Assembly (NCBI GenBank): GCA_001769505.1
Contig: MEOF01000049.1
Span: forward strand, 62,001-126,000
Direction of reading: 5' to 3'
Length of the DNA: 64,000 nt
From: Bacteroidetes bacterium GWF2_33_38
GTDB lineage: Bacteria; Bacteroidota; Bacteroidia; Bacteroidales; GWF2-33-38
The notes beneath the pieces are model-generated. The model saw nothing but the letters and a program-made list of their open reading frames with translations, ran no database searches and had not been told where the DNA came from. This document shows, piece after piece, positions 1 through 9,262 of the stretch (position 1 is its first letter; every line of letters starts with the position of its first letter). Position numbers and translations under genes: made by a program.

Positions 1-1683
1 GAAACCAACAGTTTTGTAAATGAATTTGATTTTGCAAATGATTTATTATTCAAATGGCATAATCTAGTTTTTATAAGAAAAAATGACAGTACTTACCATT
101 ATTTTGATGGGAATCTGATTTCTGTAAAGTTAAATAATAATTCGCTTTTAAATATGCAACACGACTGGCATATTGGAACATTTTCTGCCAATAATCATAA
201 TTATAGCTCAATGAATTATAACTTTTTTGGTAAAATAGACGACATATTATTTTATAATAAAGCGTTAAACAATTGTGAAGTGCAAAATTTATTTAATCAA
301 AATTCAACTATCCCTAATATTGGAATAGTCAACAACGATACAACAATTTGTACAGGAAGTTCAATTATTTTAAGAGCTAATGAAAATAGCACATATACAT
401 ATTTATGGAATACAAGCGAAACAACAGCTTCAATTTCAGTTTCTCCAATCGAAACCACAGAATATTTTTTAACAATTACCAATGGAGCAAATATTTTTGT
501 TGATAGCATAACCGTAAATATAAGTCCTAATCCCGTTGTTAATTTAGGCGGCGACTTTTCACAATGTGAGGGCAATCCTATTGTATTAGATGCTGGTAAT
601 GACGGAACATATAATTGGCAAGATAACTCCATAAATCAAACTTTTTCTGTAACTCAAACGGGATTATATTCTGTAACTGTTACTAATCTTTATGGCTGTT
701 CTGATTCAGACAGTGTTTTAATAAGCATTCTTTCAACACCTTCAGTTACAATACTGGGAAATCCTTATTTTTGTACAACAAACACAACAATGTTAACTGC
801 CGAGGGAGGTGATTTGGGAGCATCTTACCATTGGTCAAACGGGTCTGATTTAGCAGAAATTACGGTCTCAATAGGAGGAGTTTACTCCGTAACGGTTATA
901 AACTCTAATGGATGCGAAGATGAAAATTTTGTAACAGTTGTTGAAAGCCTTAATCCGATTGTTAATTTAGGCGACGACTTTTCGCAATGTGAGGGCAACC
1001 CTATTGTATTAGACGCTGGTAATGACGGAACATATAATTGGCAAGATAACTCCATAAATCAAACTTTTTCTGTAACTCAAACGGGATTATATTCTGTAAC
1101 TGTTACTAATCTTTATGGCTGCGAAACATCTGACAATATTTTTGTTACGATTAATCAGTTACCTTCATCGCCTATAGAAAATACCAATATTACTTTTGAA
1201 CAAGATGTCGACACAGTCATTACGCTAAATGCCGATAATGGAGAAAATAATATGGCCTATTTTTGGGAAGAAACTAATGATACTTCAAAAACAATAATAG
1301 TTTCAACAAATGGCATTTTTAATACTTTAAACTACAACGTAATAATAGAAAATAAAAACACGGGGTGTAGTATTACGATTACATATACAATAACTAAAGC
1401 CCAGATGGATATTCATCCGTATAATGTTATTACAGCAAACGATGATGGTTATAATGACTATTGGGAGATTGATAATATTGTACTATACCCTGAATCAACT
1501 GTTATAATTTTCAACAGAAATGGGAATACAGTATATGGTCCTCAAAAAGATTACGAAAATTCAACTAAATTCGACGGGACATACAATAATAAACATTTAC
1601 CAGCAGCGACTTATTTTTATATTATTGATCTATCAAAATATTCAAAAAAACAAATAAGAGGTTCCTTAACAATTTTAAGATAG
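1..1683 (+). CDS. T9SS surface protein, LamG/Ig-like repeats with CHU_C domain (5' partial)
   Basis: The reading frame is open from base 1, so the gene begins outside the window and the first internal ATG at 154 is not its start. The first 98 or so visible residues look like the end of a LamG/concanavalin-like domain (FFGKIDDILFYNKAL is typical). Several PKD/Ig-like modules with paired Cys follow. Two of them, encoded at about 532-699 and 955-1121, are almost identical at DNA level. The last 85 residues (NVITANDDGYNDYWEI, FNRNGNTVY, LPAATYFYII) form a gliding-motility-associated CHU_C domain, the type B T9SS sorting signal. It is probably a secreted adhesin or cell-surface protein whose ligand cannot be inferred. 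Confidence 0.85.
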   Translation, partial: ETNSFVNEFDFANDLLFKWHNLVFIRKNDSTYHYFDGNLISVKLNNNSLLNMQHDWHIGTFSANNHNYSSMNYNFFGKIDDILFYNKALNNCEVQNLFNQNSTIPNIGIVNNDTTICTGSSIILRANENSTYTYLWNTSETTASISVSPIETTEYFLTITNGANIFVDSITVNISPNPVVNLGGDFSQCEGNPIVLDAGNDGTYNWQDNSINQTFSVTQTGLYSVTVTNLYGCSDSDSVLISILSTPSVTILGNPYFCTTNTTMLTAEGGDLGASYHWSNGSDLAEITVSIGGVYSVTVINSNGCEDENFVTVVESLNPIVNLGDDFSQCEGNPIVLDAGNDGTYNWQDNSINQTFSVTQTGLYSVTVTNLYGCETSDNIFVTINQLPSSPIENTNITFEQDVDTVITLNADNGENNMAYFWEETNDTSKTIIVSTNGIFNTLNYNVIIENKNTGCSITITYTITKAQMDIHPYNVITANDDGYNDYWEIDNIVLYPESTVIIFNRNGNTVYGPQKDYENSTKFDGTYNNKHLPAATYFYIIDLSKYSKKQIRGSLTILR

Positions 1684-1757
1684 CAAAACCCAACCGAAAT
1701 TCAACATCTCTTTTCGAAATAAACTTCATTATCTGGTTTTGTTACATATTATAGTAT

Positions 1758-4184
1758 TTACGCACCTCCTCCAAAATTCATCTCCATTCCGTTTTGTTGT
1801 TGACGACGTTGATAGTTGTTGATTTTGTAAATTAGCGTAAGCCTTACAACTTGCGATTCACCTTTGAACCATATGTGCGAATCATAATATTCGGTTTTTG
1901 AATGCGTAATATAATTTTGTGTTCCAAAAATATCGTTAATGCTTACTGCTATCGATGCTTTTTTCTCGAGAAAATCCTTGTGAAACGAAGCTCCAACCGA
2001 ATACGAAGCCTCCATTTTACCAATAGCTTCAACGCTCGGACTCGAATAAAAACCGTTTATTTGAAAACGAATATCTTTAGGTAATTTTACGGTTGCTACG
2101 AATCTTGAATCCCAATTAAAACTTTTTTGATTTACGTTTCTTTCTGACAAACTACCGTACATTTCGTATTGATATGCGTTTCCGCTGAGATTCATATTTA
2201 ACCATTTTTTAACATCGTAATTTAACATAAGTTCACTTCCGTAAGCACTTGTGCGGTCGATGTTTTCGGCAATGAGATACAAACAATTGTTTTCATCAAT
2301 TTGAATATTCATAACTCTCGTATCGTGATTAATTCTATAATACAATCCCACTGAAAAAAATCCTTTTTTAATTCGTTTATAATAATTTAGTTCCATTGCA
2401 TCAGTATCTTCCGGTCGCAAGTAGGGATTGCCTTTGCTAGAATTGTACGAATCGGAATAATTCGGAAATGGGTTTAATTCCCAAGGCTCAGGGCGATTTA
2501 TTCTTCGGCTATAACTAGCTTGAATTTGCTGATTTTCTTTCAGTTGTTTTGAAATATGAATGGTTGGATAATAATTAAACAAGTCAACCATAAATTTTTC
2601 GTCGGTAGTTTTTTGATGTATTAATCGGTCGGTATATTCTAGTCGCAAGCCCAATTGATATGAAAACCCTTTGAATTCGCTCGAAAAAGTTGAATATCCT
2701 GCAAAAATATTTTGTTTAAAAAACATATCGTTGGAAAACTCTTCGTTATTTATCCACGTTTCAGTAGTTTCGTCATAATTTTCAAATATGTATTCAGTAG
2801 TTCCCGGATTTAGATGAGCATTGGCTCCAACTTCAAATTTGCTTTTTTTGAACGGATACACATAATCAACCGTTATCTTAAAATTATTTCGAATGCTTTC
2901 GGTATTTGTTCTAATCAAAATAGATTGGTCAATCGGATTCCAATTTTCGTCGGCAAATTGCTGATGAGAATCTTCAAATTGATTTCCATTCCACTGCCAA
3001 AGAGTTATCGAAGCATCAAGATTATGTCCGTTTTCGTTGAATTTGTGCTGAAAATTTAAGTTTCCCGAATAGTATATTCCATCAACCGAAAAATAATTAT
3101 CAGACAATATAAATCCTTCTTCAGAAACAGGCTCAGTATATGAATAATATTTTGTATTGAAATCGCGAAAGTATCCAAAACCGCCGTAAGTTCCCGAAAT
3201 GCTTAACGTGTTTTTTTCATTCATATAATAGTCTATTCCTGAATTTATTTTCCATGGACGACGGGTTTCAACTCGTTTGCTTCGTTCTTCTAAATTCAAA
3301 ACGGTATCTGAAAGAAAATTTGTACGGTCTTCTCCAGCAGTCATATTGCTAGGATTCTTGTTGTAATCAACGGTTATAAAATAATTTGTTTTTTTATGTC
3401 GGAGATTAAAATTGGCACTTCCTCCATATTTTTTCCACGTTCCTCCCGATAAATTTATCATTCCATTAAAACCATCTCGTTTGTCTTTTTTCAATATCAC
3501 GTTTATTATTCCGGTAGTTCCATCGGGGTCGTATTTAGCTGATGGATTTGTAATAATTTCAATATTTTCGATTATGCTTGCAGGAATCTGTTTCAACGCA
3601 TCGCTTCCTTTCAATGGACTAGGTTTACCATCAACTAAAACTGTATAATTTGTATTTCCTCTTAATGCAACATTTCCTTCCATATCAACCGTAACCGAAG
3701 GAACATTTTCGAGAACTTCGGCAGCAGTTCCTCCTTCGGCATTAATATGCTGACTTACGTTTACAACTTTTTTATCAATTTTAAAATCTACGTAATTTCT
3801 ATCAGCTACAATTTCAACATCGGCAAGTGTATTTATCGCCTGTTGAATTGCAAGATTTTTTAAATCGACCAATTTGTTATTTTTATTGATCTCTATATTC
3901 CGTACCGATTGTTTTTCATAACCAATAAAATTTGTAACCATGTAATAATTACCTGACGGTATTTTTTGAATTTCGAAAAAGCCGTTCGAATCGCTAATTG
4001 TTCCAGTTACCATAGTCGAGTCCGATTGTCGATATAGAACTATATTTGCATATTCTACAGCTTGTCCCGAGTTTTTATCAACAATTTTTCCTGTTATTTT
4101 TCCATCAAATTCGGGAGTTTCTGTTGCTGATAAATTCAATAAACCAAGCAAACAAAAAGAGATTATAAATAAGATTTTTTTCAT
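1758..4184 (-). CDS. TonB-dependent receptor, CarboxypepD_reg / outer membrane beta-barrel family
   Basis: This is an outer-membrane transporter of 808 aa. It has a Sec signal peptide (residues 1-20), a carboxypeptidase-regulatory-like beta-sandwich (about 28-110, GKIVDKNSGQAVEYANIVLY), a plug domain (about 140-230, with LRGNTNYTVLVDGKPSPL and GIINVILKK) and then a 22-strand-type barrel of the OMP_b-brl_3 kind. No SusD partner is adjacent, so it is more likely a peptide, metal or small-molecule receptor than a glycan importer. The protein ends in a Gln- and Gly-rich tail (RQQQNG, FGGGA). It is divergently transcribed from tyrS across about 215 bp. The substrate is unknown. Confidence 0.9.
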   Translation of the reverse strand: MKKILFIISFCLLGLLNLSATETPEFDGKITGKIVDKNSGQAVEYANIVLYRQSDSTMVTGTISDSNGFFEIQKIPSGNYYMVTNFIGYEKQSVRNIEINKNNKLVDLKNLAIQQAINTLADVEIVADRNYVDFKIDKKVVNVSQHINAEGGTAAEVLENVPSVTVDMEGNVALRGNTNYTVLVDGKPSPLKGSDALKQIPASIIENIEIITNPSAKYDPDGTTGIINVILKKDKRDGFNGMINLSGGTWKKYGGSANFNLRHKKTNYFITVDYNKNPSNMTAGEDRTNFLSDTVLNLEERSKRVETRRPWKINSGIDYYMNEKNTLSISGTYGGFGYFRDFNTKYYSYTEPVSEEGFILSDNYFSVDGIYYSGNLNFQHKFNENGHNLDASITLWQWNGNQFEDSHQQFADENWNPIDQSILIRTNTESIRNNFKITVDYVYPFKKSKFEVGANAHLNPGTTEYIFENYDETTETWINNEEFSNDMFFKQNIFAGYSTFSSEFKGFSYQLGLRLEYTDRLIHQKTTDEKFMVDLFNYYPTIHISKQLKENQQIQASYSRRINRPEPWELNPFPNYSDSYNSSKGNPYLRPEDTDAMELNYYKRIKKGFFSVGLYYRINHDTRVMNIQIDENNCLYLIAENIDRTSAYGSELMLNYDVKKWLNMNLSGNAYQYEMYGSLSERNVNQKSFNWDSRFVATVKLPKDIRFQINGFYSSPSVEAIGKMEASYSVGASFHKDFLEKKASIAVSINDIFGTQNYITHSKTEYYDSHIWFKGESQVVRLTLIYKINNYQRRQQQNGMEMNFGGGA

Positions 4185-4335
4185 TTTTTGTATATTTTTA
4201 ATTCGCTTTTCCTTGCTAACAATTATGCCAAATCACGCATTTGTCTGAATATTAGTCGTTTTGTTCTATTTATTGTATCTAAACTTATTTATAAAGTGTT
4301 TGATTTTACAAAAAACAGTGTTCGAATTTGAACAG

Positions 4336-4367
4336 TTGTGCCAATCAATTAAAATTTTGTAAGTTTG
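4336..4367 (+). promoter_or_regulatory. Bacteroidota-type promoter of tyrS
   Basis: TAAGTTTG at 4360-4367 matches the Bacteroidota -7 box TAnnTTTG. A TTG at 4336-4338 lies 21 bases upstream, at the usual -33 distance. The predicted transcript starts near 4375, which excludes the in-frame ATG at 4328 and supports the ATG at 4400 as the tyrS start. Confidence 0.55.
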
Positions 4368-4399
4368 CACACAATTTTTACGATTTAAGAAAAACCGAT

Positions 4400-5689
4400 A
4401 TGAATTTTATAGAAGAATTAAAATGGCGTGGCATGATTCACGATATGATGCCTGGAACAAAAGAACAACTAAAAAAAGAAATCACATCAGCATATTTAGG
4501 AATTGACCCAACTGCCGATTCATTACATATTGGACATTTGGTTGGAGTTATGATGTTGAAACATTTTCAAATTGCAGGTCACAAACCAATTGCTTTAGTT
4601 GGCGGAGCAACAGGAATGATTGGCGATCCATCAGGAAAATCAGAAGAACGTAATCTGCTTGACGAAAAAACGTTGCGTCATAACGAAAATGCGTTGAAAG
4701 TTCAATTAGGAAAATTCTTAGATTTTGAAACCGAAGCTTCAAATAAAGCAGAATTGGTTAATAATTTCGATTGGATGAGCAAATACTCTTTCTTGGAGTT
4801 TATTCGAGATATTGGAAAACACATTACCGTAAATTATATGATGGGCAAAGATTCTGTAAAAAAACGGATTAGCTCTGAGGGCGGTAGTGGAATGTCATTC
4901 ACTGAGTTCTCGTATCAATTAGTTCAAGGAACCGATTTTTATCATCTTTACAAAGAAAAAAATTGTAAACTTCAAATGGGCGGTTCCGACCAATGGGGAA
5001 ACATTACAACAGGAACAGAATTAATTCGCCGAAAACTTGGCGGCGAAGCATTTGCATTAACTTGTCCATTAATTACAAAAGCCGATGGTGGAAAATTTGG
5101 AAAAACCGAATCGGGAAATGTTTGGTTGGAAAGAAAATATACAAGTCCATATAAATTTTTTCAATTTTGGATGAATGTTTCTGATTCTGATGCTGAAAAA
5201 TACATCAAAATATTTACACTTTTATCAAAAACTGAGGTTGAAGAATTGGTAAAACAACACGCCGAAGCACCACATTTGAGACTTTTACAATTGCGTTTAG
5301 CAAAAGAAGTAACCACAATGGTTCATTCTGAAGAAGATTATAATTCGGCAATTGAAGCAACAAATATTTTGTTTGGAAACGGAACCAACGAAAGTTTACA
5401 AAAAATGGACAATGAATTATTTTTGTCGGTTTTTGAAGGAGTTCCACAATTTAAAGTTGAAAAATCGAAAATCGAAAACATAAATATTATTGATTTATTA
5501 GCCGTTGAAACATCAGTGTTTCCAAGCAAAGGAGAATGTCGAAAAATGTTACAAAGCAACGGAGTTAGTTTGAACAAAAATAAAATAGCCCCGGAATATA
5601 TAATTTCAAAAAACGATTTATTAAACAATAAACATATTCTGATTCAAAAAGGCAAGAAAAACTATTTTTTGATTATCGCAGAGGTTTAA
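4400..5689 (+). CDS. tyrS: Tyrosyl-tRNA synthetase
   Basis: Charges tRNA-Tyr with tyrosine; class I aminoacyl-tRNA synthetase of 429 aa, normal for bacterial TyrRS. The HIGH motif is at residues 43-46 ([10 protein letters not shown]), the KMSKS-equivalent is KFGKTESG near residue 232, and the Tyr-binding region includes [10 protein letters not shown]. An S4 RNA-binding domain occupies the C-terminus ([14 protein letters not shown]). The frame is open further upstream, but [11 protein letters not shown] is the usual N-terminus and lies just downstream of a good promoter. The wzz gene follows after 43 bp, so read-through is possible. Confidence 0.96.
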   Translation: MNFIEELKWRGMIHDMMPGTKEQLKKEITSAYLGIDPTADSLHIGHLVGVMMLKHFQIAGHKPIALVGGATGMIGDPSGKSEERNLLDEKTLRHNENALKVQLGKFLDFETEASNKAELVNNFDWMSKYSFLEFIRDIGKHITVNYMMGKDSVKKRISSEGGSGMSFTEFSYQLVQGTDFYHLYKEKNCKLQMGGSDQWGNITTGTELIRRKLGGEAFALTCPLITKADGGKFGKTESGNVWLERKYTSPYKFFQFWMNVSDSDAEKYIKIFTLLSKTEVEELVKQHAEAPHLRLLQLRLAKEVTTMVHSEEDYNSAIEATNILFGNGTNESLQKMDNELFLSVFEGVPQFKVEKSKIENINIIDLLAVETSVFPSKGECRKMLQSNGVSLNKNKIAPEYIISKNDLLNNKHILIQKGKKNYFLIIAEV

Positions 5690-5703
5690 TCGGATATTTT
5701 TTC

Positions 5704-5711
5704 TATTTTTG
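5704..5711 (+). promoter_or_regulatory. Putative -7 box upstream of first wzz-like gene
   Basis: TATTTTTG matches TAnnTTTG and lies 22 bases before the ATG at 5733. No convincing -33 element was seen, so the gene could instead be read from the tyrS promoter. Confidence 0.35.
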
Positions 5712-5732
5712 GTCGCTTATTGAAATAATTGA

Positions 5733-6743
5733 ATGGATAATAAAACCTCGCAAGACTTTAATTTCGAATCAACAGACTTGATAACGTACGTTCATTTAAG
5801 ACGAAAACCGTTATTAATTCTTACTGGAATTGCTTTAGTTATTTCGACAATCGTATCTTTTTTAATTGACGAACGCTTCGAATCTGAAGTAATCTTATTC
5901 CCGGCATCATCAAGTTCTATATCTCAGTCGCTGTTAACCGAAAACAATACAAAGAAAGAGCTTTTAAAATTCGGCGAAGAGGAAGATGTGGAGCAATTGC
6001 TTCAAGTGTTGTATTCTGACAAAATCAAAAATCGAATTATTCAGAAATATGATTTGATGGAGCATTACGAAATAGATGCTGATGCCAACTATCGAAGAAC
6101 AAAGCTAAATTTACAATTCGACGACAATATTACGTATTCAAAAACCGAATACATGTCGGTTAAAATCGAAGTGTTGGATACCGACCCTCAAATGGCAGCC
6201 GATATTGCAAACGATATTGCAGAGCTTGTTGATTCAACCATGAATAAAATTCAAAAAGAAAGAGCCCTCAAAGCTCTTTTAATTGTTGAAAATGAGTATG
6301 TTATTCAAAAAAGATTTATTCAAAAATTAGAAGATTCTATACAATTAATTCGTTCGAAAGGAGTAATGGATTACGAATCGCAAGCCGAAGTCCTAAATGA
6401 AGCATACGCAAAAGCCCTATCAGAAGGAAGAACATCAGGCGTAAAAGCACTTGAAGAAAAGCTTAGTATTTTAGCTCAATACGGAGGAGCATACGTATCG
6501 ATTCGGGATTTACTCGTTCACGAAATAAAAAAATTAAGTATAATAGAATCAAAATATAATGAAGCAAAAGTCGATTATGAGCAAGATTTACCATATAAGT
6601 TTATTGTAAGTCACGCCGAAAAATCTGAAAGAAAAGCATATCCGATTCGATGGTTGATTATAACTATTTCGAGTTTATCAACTTTCCTTTTGGCTTTGAT
6701 TCTTTTAATTTTATTTGACAACATTAAAAAAAAAAAGCTTTAA
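5733..6743 (+). CDS. Wzz/chain-length-determinant family protein
   Basis: Polysaccharide co-polymerase-like inner-membrane protein of 336 aa. Transmembrane segments near residues 28-46 (LLILTGIALVISTIVSFLI) and 310-330 flank a large periplasmic, mostly helical region with coiled-coil character (KIQKERALKALLIVENEY), the Wzz arrangement. The segment YSKTEYMSVKIEVLDTDPQMA recurs in the next protein, so the two are paralogs. Wzz proteins set the length distribution of O-antigen or capsule chains. No C-terminal tyrosine kinase domain is present. With the second paralog and a ligase-like gene it forms a short surface-polysaccharide cluster. Confidence 0.82.
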   Translation: MDNKTSQDFNFESTDLITYVHLRRKPLLILTGIALVISTIVSFLIDERFESEVILFPASSSSISQSLLTENNTKKELLKFGEEEDVEQLLQVLYSDKIKNRIIQKYDLMEHYEIDADANYRRTKLNLQFDDNITYSKTEYMSVKIEVLDTDPQMAADIANDIAELVDSTMNKIQKERALKALLIVENEYVIQKRFIQKLEDSIQLIRSKGVMDYESQAEVLNEAYAKALSEGRTSGVKALEEKLSILAQYGGAYVSIRDLLVHEIKKLSIIESKYNEAKVDYEQDLPYKFIVSHAEKSERKAYPIRWLIITISSLSTFLLALILLILFDNIKKKKL

Positions 6744-6829
6744 TTAACTTTTATCGAGATTTATTTTATAAATATTTCGATAAACTTAAAAATATTGAAG
6801 AATTAGTAAATCAGATTAATTACGATACT

Positions 6830-7777
6830 ATGGAAAATTATTTTAACAATAAGAGTATATTTCAAGTGTTGGGGAAATGGAAGATTCATTTAGCAGCACT
6901 TGTCCTAATATCAATGGTATTATCAACGGTTTTTACACTGCCGACGTTTATCCCGCCTAAATATAAATCGTGGGCAATTTTATATCCGGTGAATTTACCA
7001 ACTTTCTCCGAAGAGTCGAATACTGAGCAAATGCTTCAGATTATTGAGTCAATGGACGTTAAGAAAAAAGTTTTTGAGAAATTTAATTTAGGACTTCATT
7101 ATAAATTAGACACAACTGACAAATATTATTTTACAAACTTGAATAAAGAATTTGATGCGAATGTTTCTTTTTCAAAAACTGAATTCGAAGCTGTTGAAAT
7201 CGAAGTTTTTGATACAGACCCAAAGATAGCTTCTGAGATGATATTCTCAATTGTTGACTTTTACAACGAAAAAGTTAGGCGAATGCACAGAGATAAACAC
7301 GAAGAGGTTGTTGCACTAAAAAAATTACTCCTCGATAAACTCGTTAAAGAAATCGATTCATTGGAAAGCATCAAACGTACTCATCAAAGTGAATTTGGAA
7401 TTTTTGATTTTGGAACTCAATCAAAAGAGTCAACAAGAAGATATATAAAATTGATTTCTGAAGGAAAGGGTAGTTCTAATTCGGCAGCAGAACTATTACA
7501 AATAATTGAAAATTTAAAGAAAAAAGGTATTGAGAATGATGAGGTTGGAAGTTTATTATGGAGTGCAAGAAATGTGTACAACAATACTAAGCTCGAGTAC
7601 GAAAATGAAATCATTGAAGTCGAAAAAGTAATTACTTACGCACAAATTGTTACAAAACCATTCCCTGCCGATAAAAAATCATCTCCAATTCGTTGGATTA
7701 TTGTATTATTCAGTGCTATGGGAGCTTTTTTGACGGGGATAATTGCAATAATTGTAATTGAAAGCAAAAAAAGATAA
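6830..7777 (+). CDS. Second Wzz/chain-length-determinant family protein
   Basis: Paralog of the preceding gene (315 aa) with the same layout: N-terminal transmembrane helix (about residues 20-42), extended helical periplasmic region, and C-terminal transmembrane helix (about 290-310, WIIVLFSAMGAFLTGIIAI). The shared block is FSKTEFEAVEIEVFDTDPKIA. It starts 86 bp after the first copy. Two adjacent Wzz-like proteins could form a mixed co-polymerase or specify two chain lengths; neither is shown by the sequence. Confidence 0.8.
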   Translation: MENYFNNKSIFQVLGKWKIHLAALVLISMVLSTVFTLPTFIPPKYKSWAILYPVNLPTFSEESNTEQMLQIIESMDVKKKVFEKFNLGLHYKLDTTDKYYFTNLNKEFDANVSFSKTEFEAVEIEVFDTDPKIASEMIFSIVDFYNEKVRRMHRDKHEEVVALKKLLLDKLVKEIDSLESIKRTHQSEFGIFDFGTQSKESTRRYIKLISEGKGSSNSAAELLQIIENLKKKGIENDEVGSLLWSARNVYNNTKLEYENEIIEVEKVITYAQIVTKPFPADKKSSPIRWIIVLFSAMGAFLTGIIAIIVIESKKR

Positions 7778-7796
7778 TTTGTAATATCCTAAAATT

Positions 7797-9254
7797 TTGA
7801 TTAGCAAGCTTAAAATAAAATGGGTTTACATCCTGACAATTATCTTCATCATTGTTAACTCATTTTTGATTACTCAGGAGTTCTATTTTTTTAATATTTT
7901 ACCTTTCGTTATTCTAATTGTCCTTTTTGCAGTGTTTTCGTTGCAAAAACTCGTATTTATAATTGTATTTCTTACCCCTCTTTCAATCCCCTTACGAGAT
8001 TTGGTTAAAGATTTAGAATTTGACATGTTTTTACCCACTGAACCTCTATTATTTGGCGTTTTAATTCTTTTTACATTAAAATTGTTGGTTGAGAAAAAAT
8101 TTGATAAAAAAGTATTTTACCATCCAATTTCGATTGCAATATATGTAAATTTAATATGGATTTTTATGACAAGTCTTACGAGTACGATGCCTTTAGTATC
8201 ATTCAAGTTTCTTGTAACAAGACTTTGGTTTTTAGCTGCATTTTATTTTATTGCGACCCAAATTTTCAAAAATATTGAAAATATCAAAAAATATGTTTGG
8301 CTTTACACAATTCCATTACTTATGGTAATAACGTATGCCATTACAAGGCATCTCGAATATGGTTTAATAGACCAAAAAGCCTCGAATTCTGTCATGACTC
8401 CGTTTTATAACGATCACACATCTTATGGGGCTATACTCGCATTTTATATACCAATTTTAATAGGATTTGCCTTTTCGGAAACCTATTCTAAAAATTTCAA
8501 AACCATAATTTGGATAGTTGTTTCCATCTTGATATTTGCAACAGTTTTATCGTATACTCGAGCAGCATGGATTAGCTTAATTGGTGTACTAGGTGTATTT
8601 ATTGCAGTAAAGTTAAAAATTAAGTTTAGAACTGTATTGATAATGATTGCTTCGATTCTTATTTTATTTTTCGCTTTTCAAAAGCAAATTTTAATGTCGC
8701 TTGAAGAAAACACACAAGATTCTACGGCCGATTTATCTAAACACGTGCAATCGATTTCAAATATATCAACCGATGCATCAAACTTAGAACGAATAAATCG
8801 ATGGAAGTGTGCATTTCGAATGTTTGAAAAAAAACCTTTTTTTGGATGGGGGCCAGGAACCTATCAATTTCAATATGCTCCCTTTCAGCTTTCTTCTGAA
8901 AAAACAATAATCAGTACAAACTACGGAAATATGGGAAATGCCCATAGTGAATATATTGGCCCACTAGCTGAATCTGGTATATTTGGAAGTTTAACTTTTC
9001 TTGCAATTGTTATTACCACTCTTTATACTGGCTTAATGATTCGACGAAAAACGTTAAATAAAGAAGTTAGATTATTATCGTTGATTTTTACGCTTGGATT
9101 GATTACTTACTATTTGCACGGATTTTTGAATAATTTTCTAGATACTGACAAAGCATCGGTTCCTTTTTGGGGATTTACGGCAATTTTAGTTGCATTAGAT
9201 GTATATCACACCGATAAAAAGGAAAATGAAAAAGAAGTTACTGCTCAAAAATAA
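7797..9254 (+). CDS. O-antigen ligase / Wzy-C family membrane protein (TTG start)
   Basis: Polytopic inner-membrane protein of 485 aa with about ten to twelve hydrophobic helices and the Wzy_C periplasmic loop signature (RINRWKCAFRMFEKKPFFGWGPGTYQ is split by the RW and GWGPG motifs; NAHSEYIGPLAESGIFG). Family members are lipid A-core:O-antigen ligases (WaaL) or polymerases (Wzy), which cannot be separated by sequence alone. The start is TTG at 7797, because the next ATG would remove about the first 80 residues and several helices. It begins 19 bp after the second Wzz gene and is probably in the same operon. No glycosyltransferases accompany it. Confidence 0.8.
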   Translation: MISKLKIKWVYILTIIFIIVNSFLITQEFYFFNILPFVILIVLFAVFSLQKLVFIIVFLTPLSIPLRDLVKDLEFDMFLPTEPLLFGVLILFTLKLLVEKKFDKKVFYHPISIAIYVNLIWIFMTSLTSTMPLVSFKFLVTRLWFLAAFYFIATQIFKNIENIKKYVWLYTIPLLMVITYAITRHLEYGLIDQKASNSVMTPFYNDHTSYGAILAFYIPILIGFAFSETYSKNFKTIIWIVVSILIFATVLSYTRAAWISLIGVLGVFIAVKLKIKFRTVLIMIASILILFFAFQKQILMSLEENTQDSTADLSKHVQSISNISTDASNLERINRWKCAFRMFEKKPFFGWGPGTYQFQYAPFQLSSEKTIISTNYGNMGNAHSEYIGPLAESGIFGSLTFLAIVITTLYTGLMIRRKTLNKEVRLLSLIFTLGLITYYLHGFLNNFLDTDKASVPFWGFTAILVALDVYHTDKKENEKEVTAQK

Positions 9255-9262
9255 TTCCTAAA

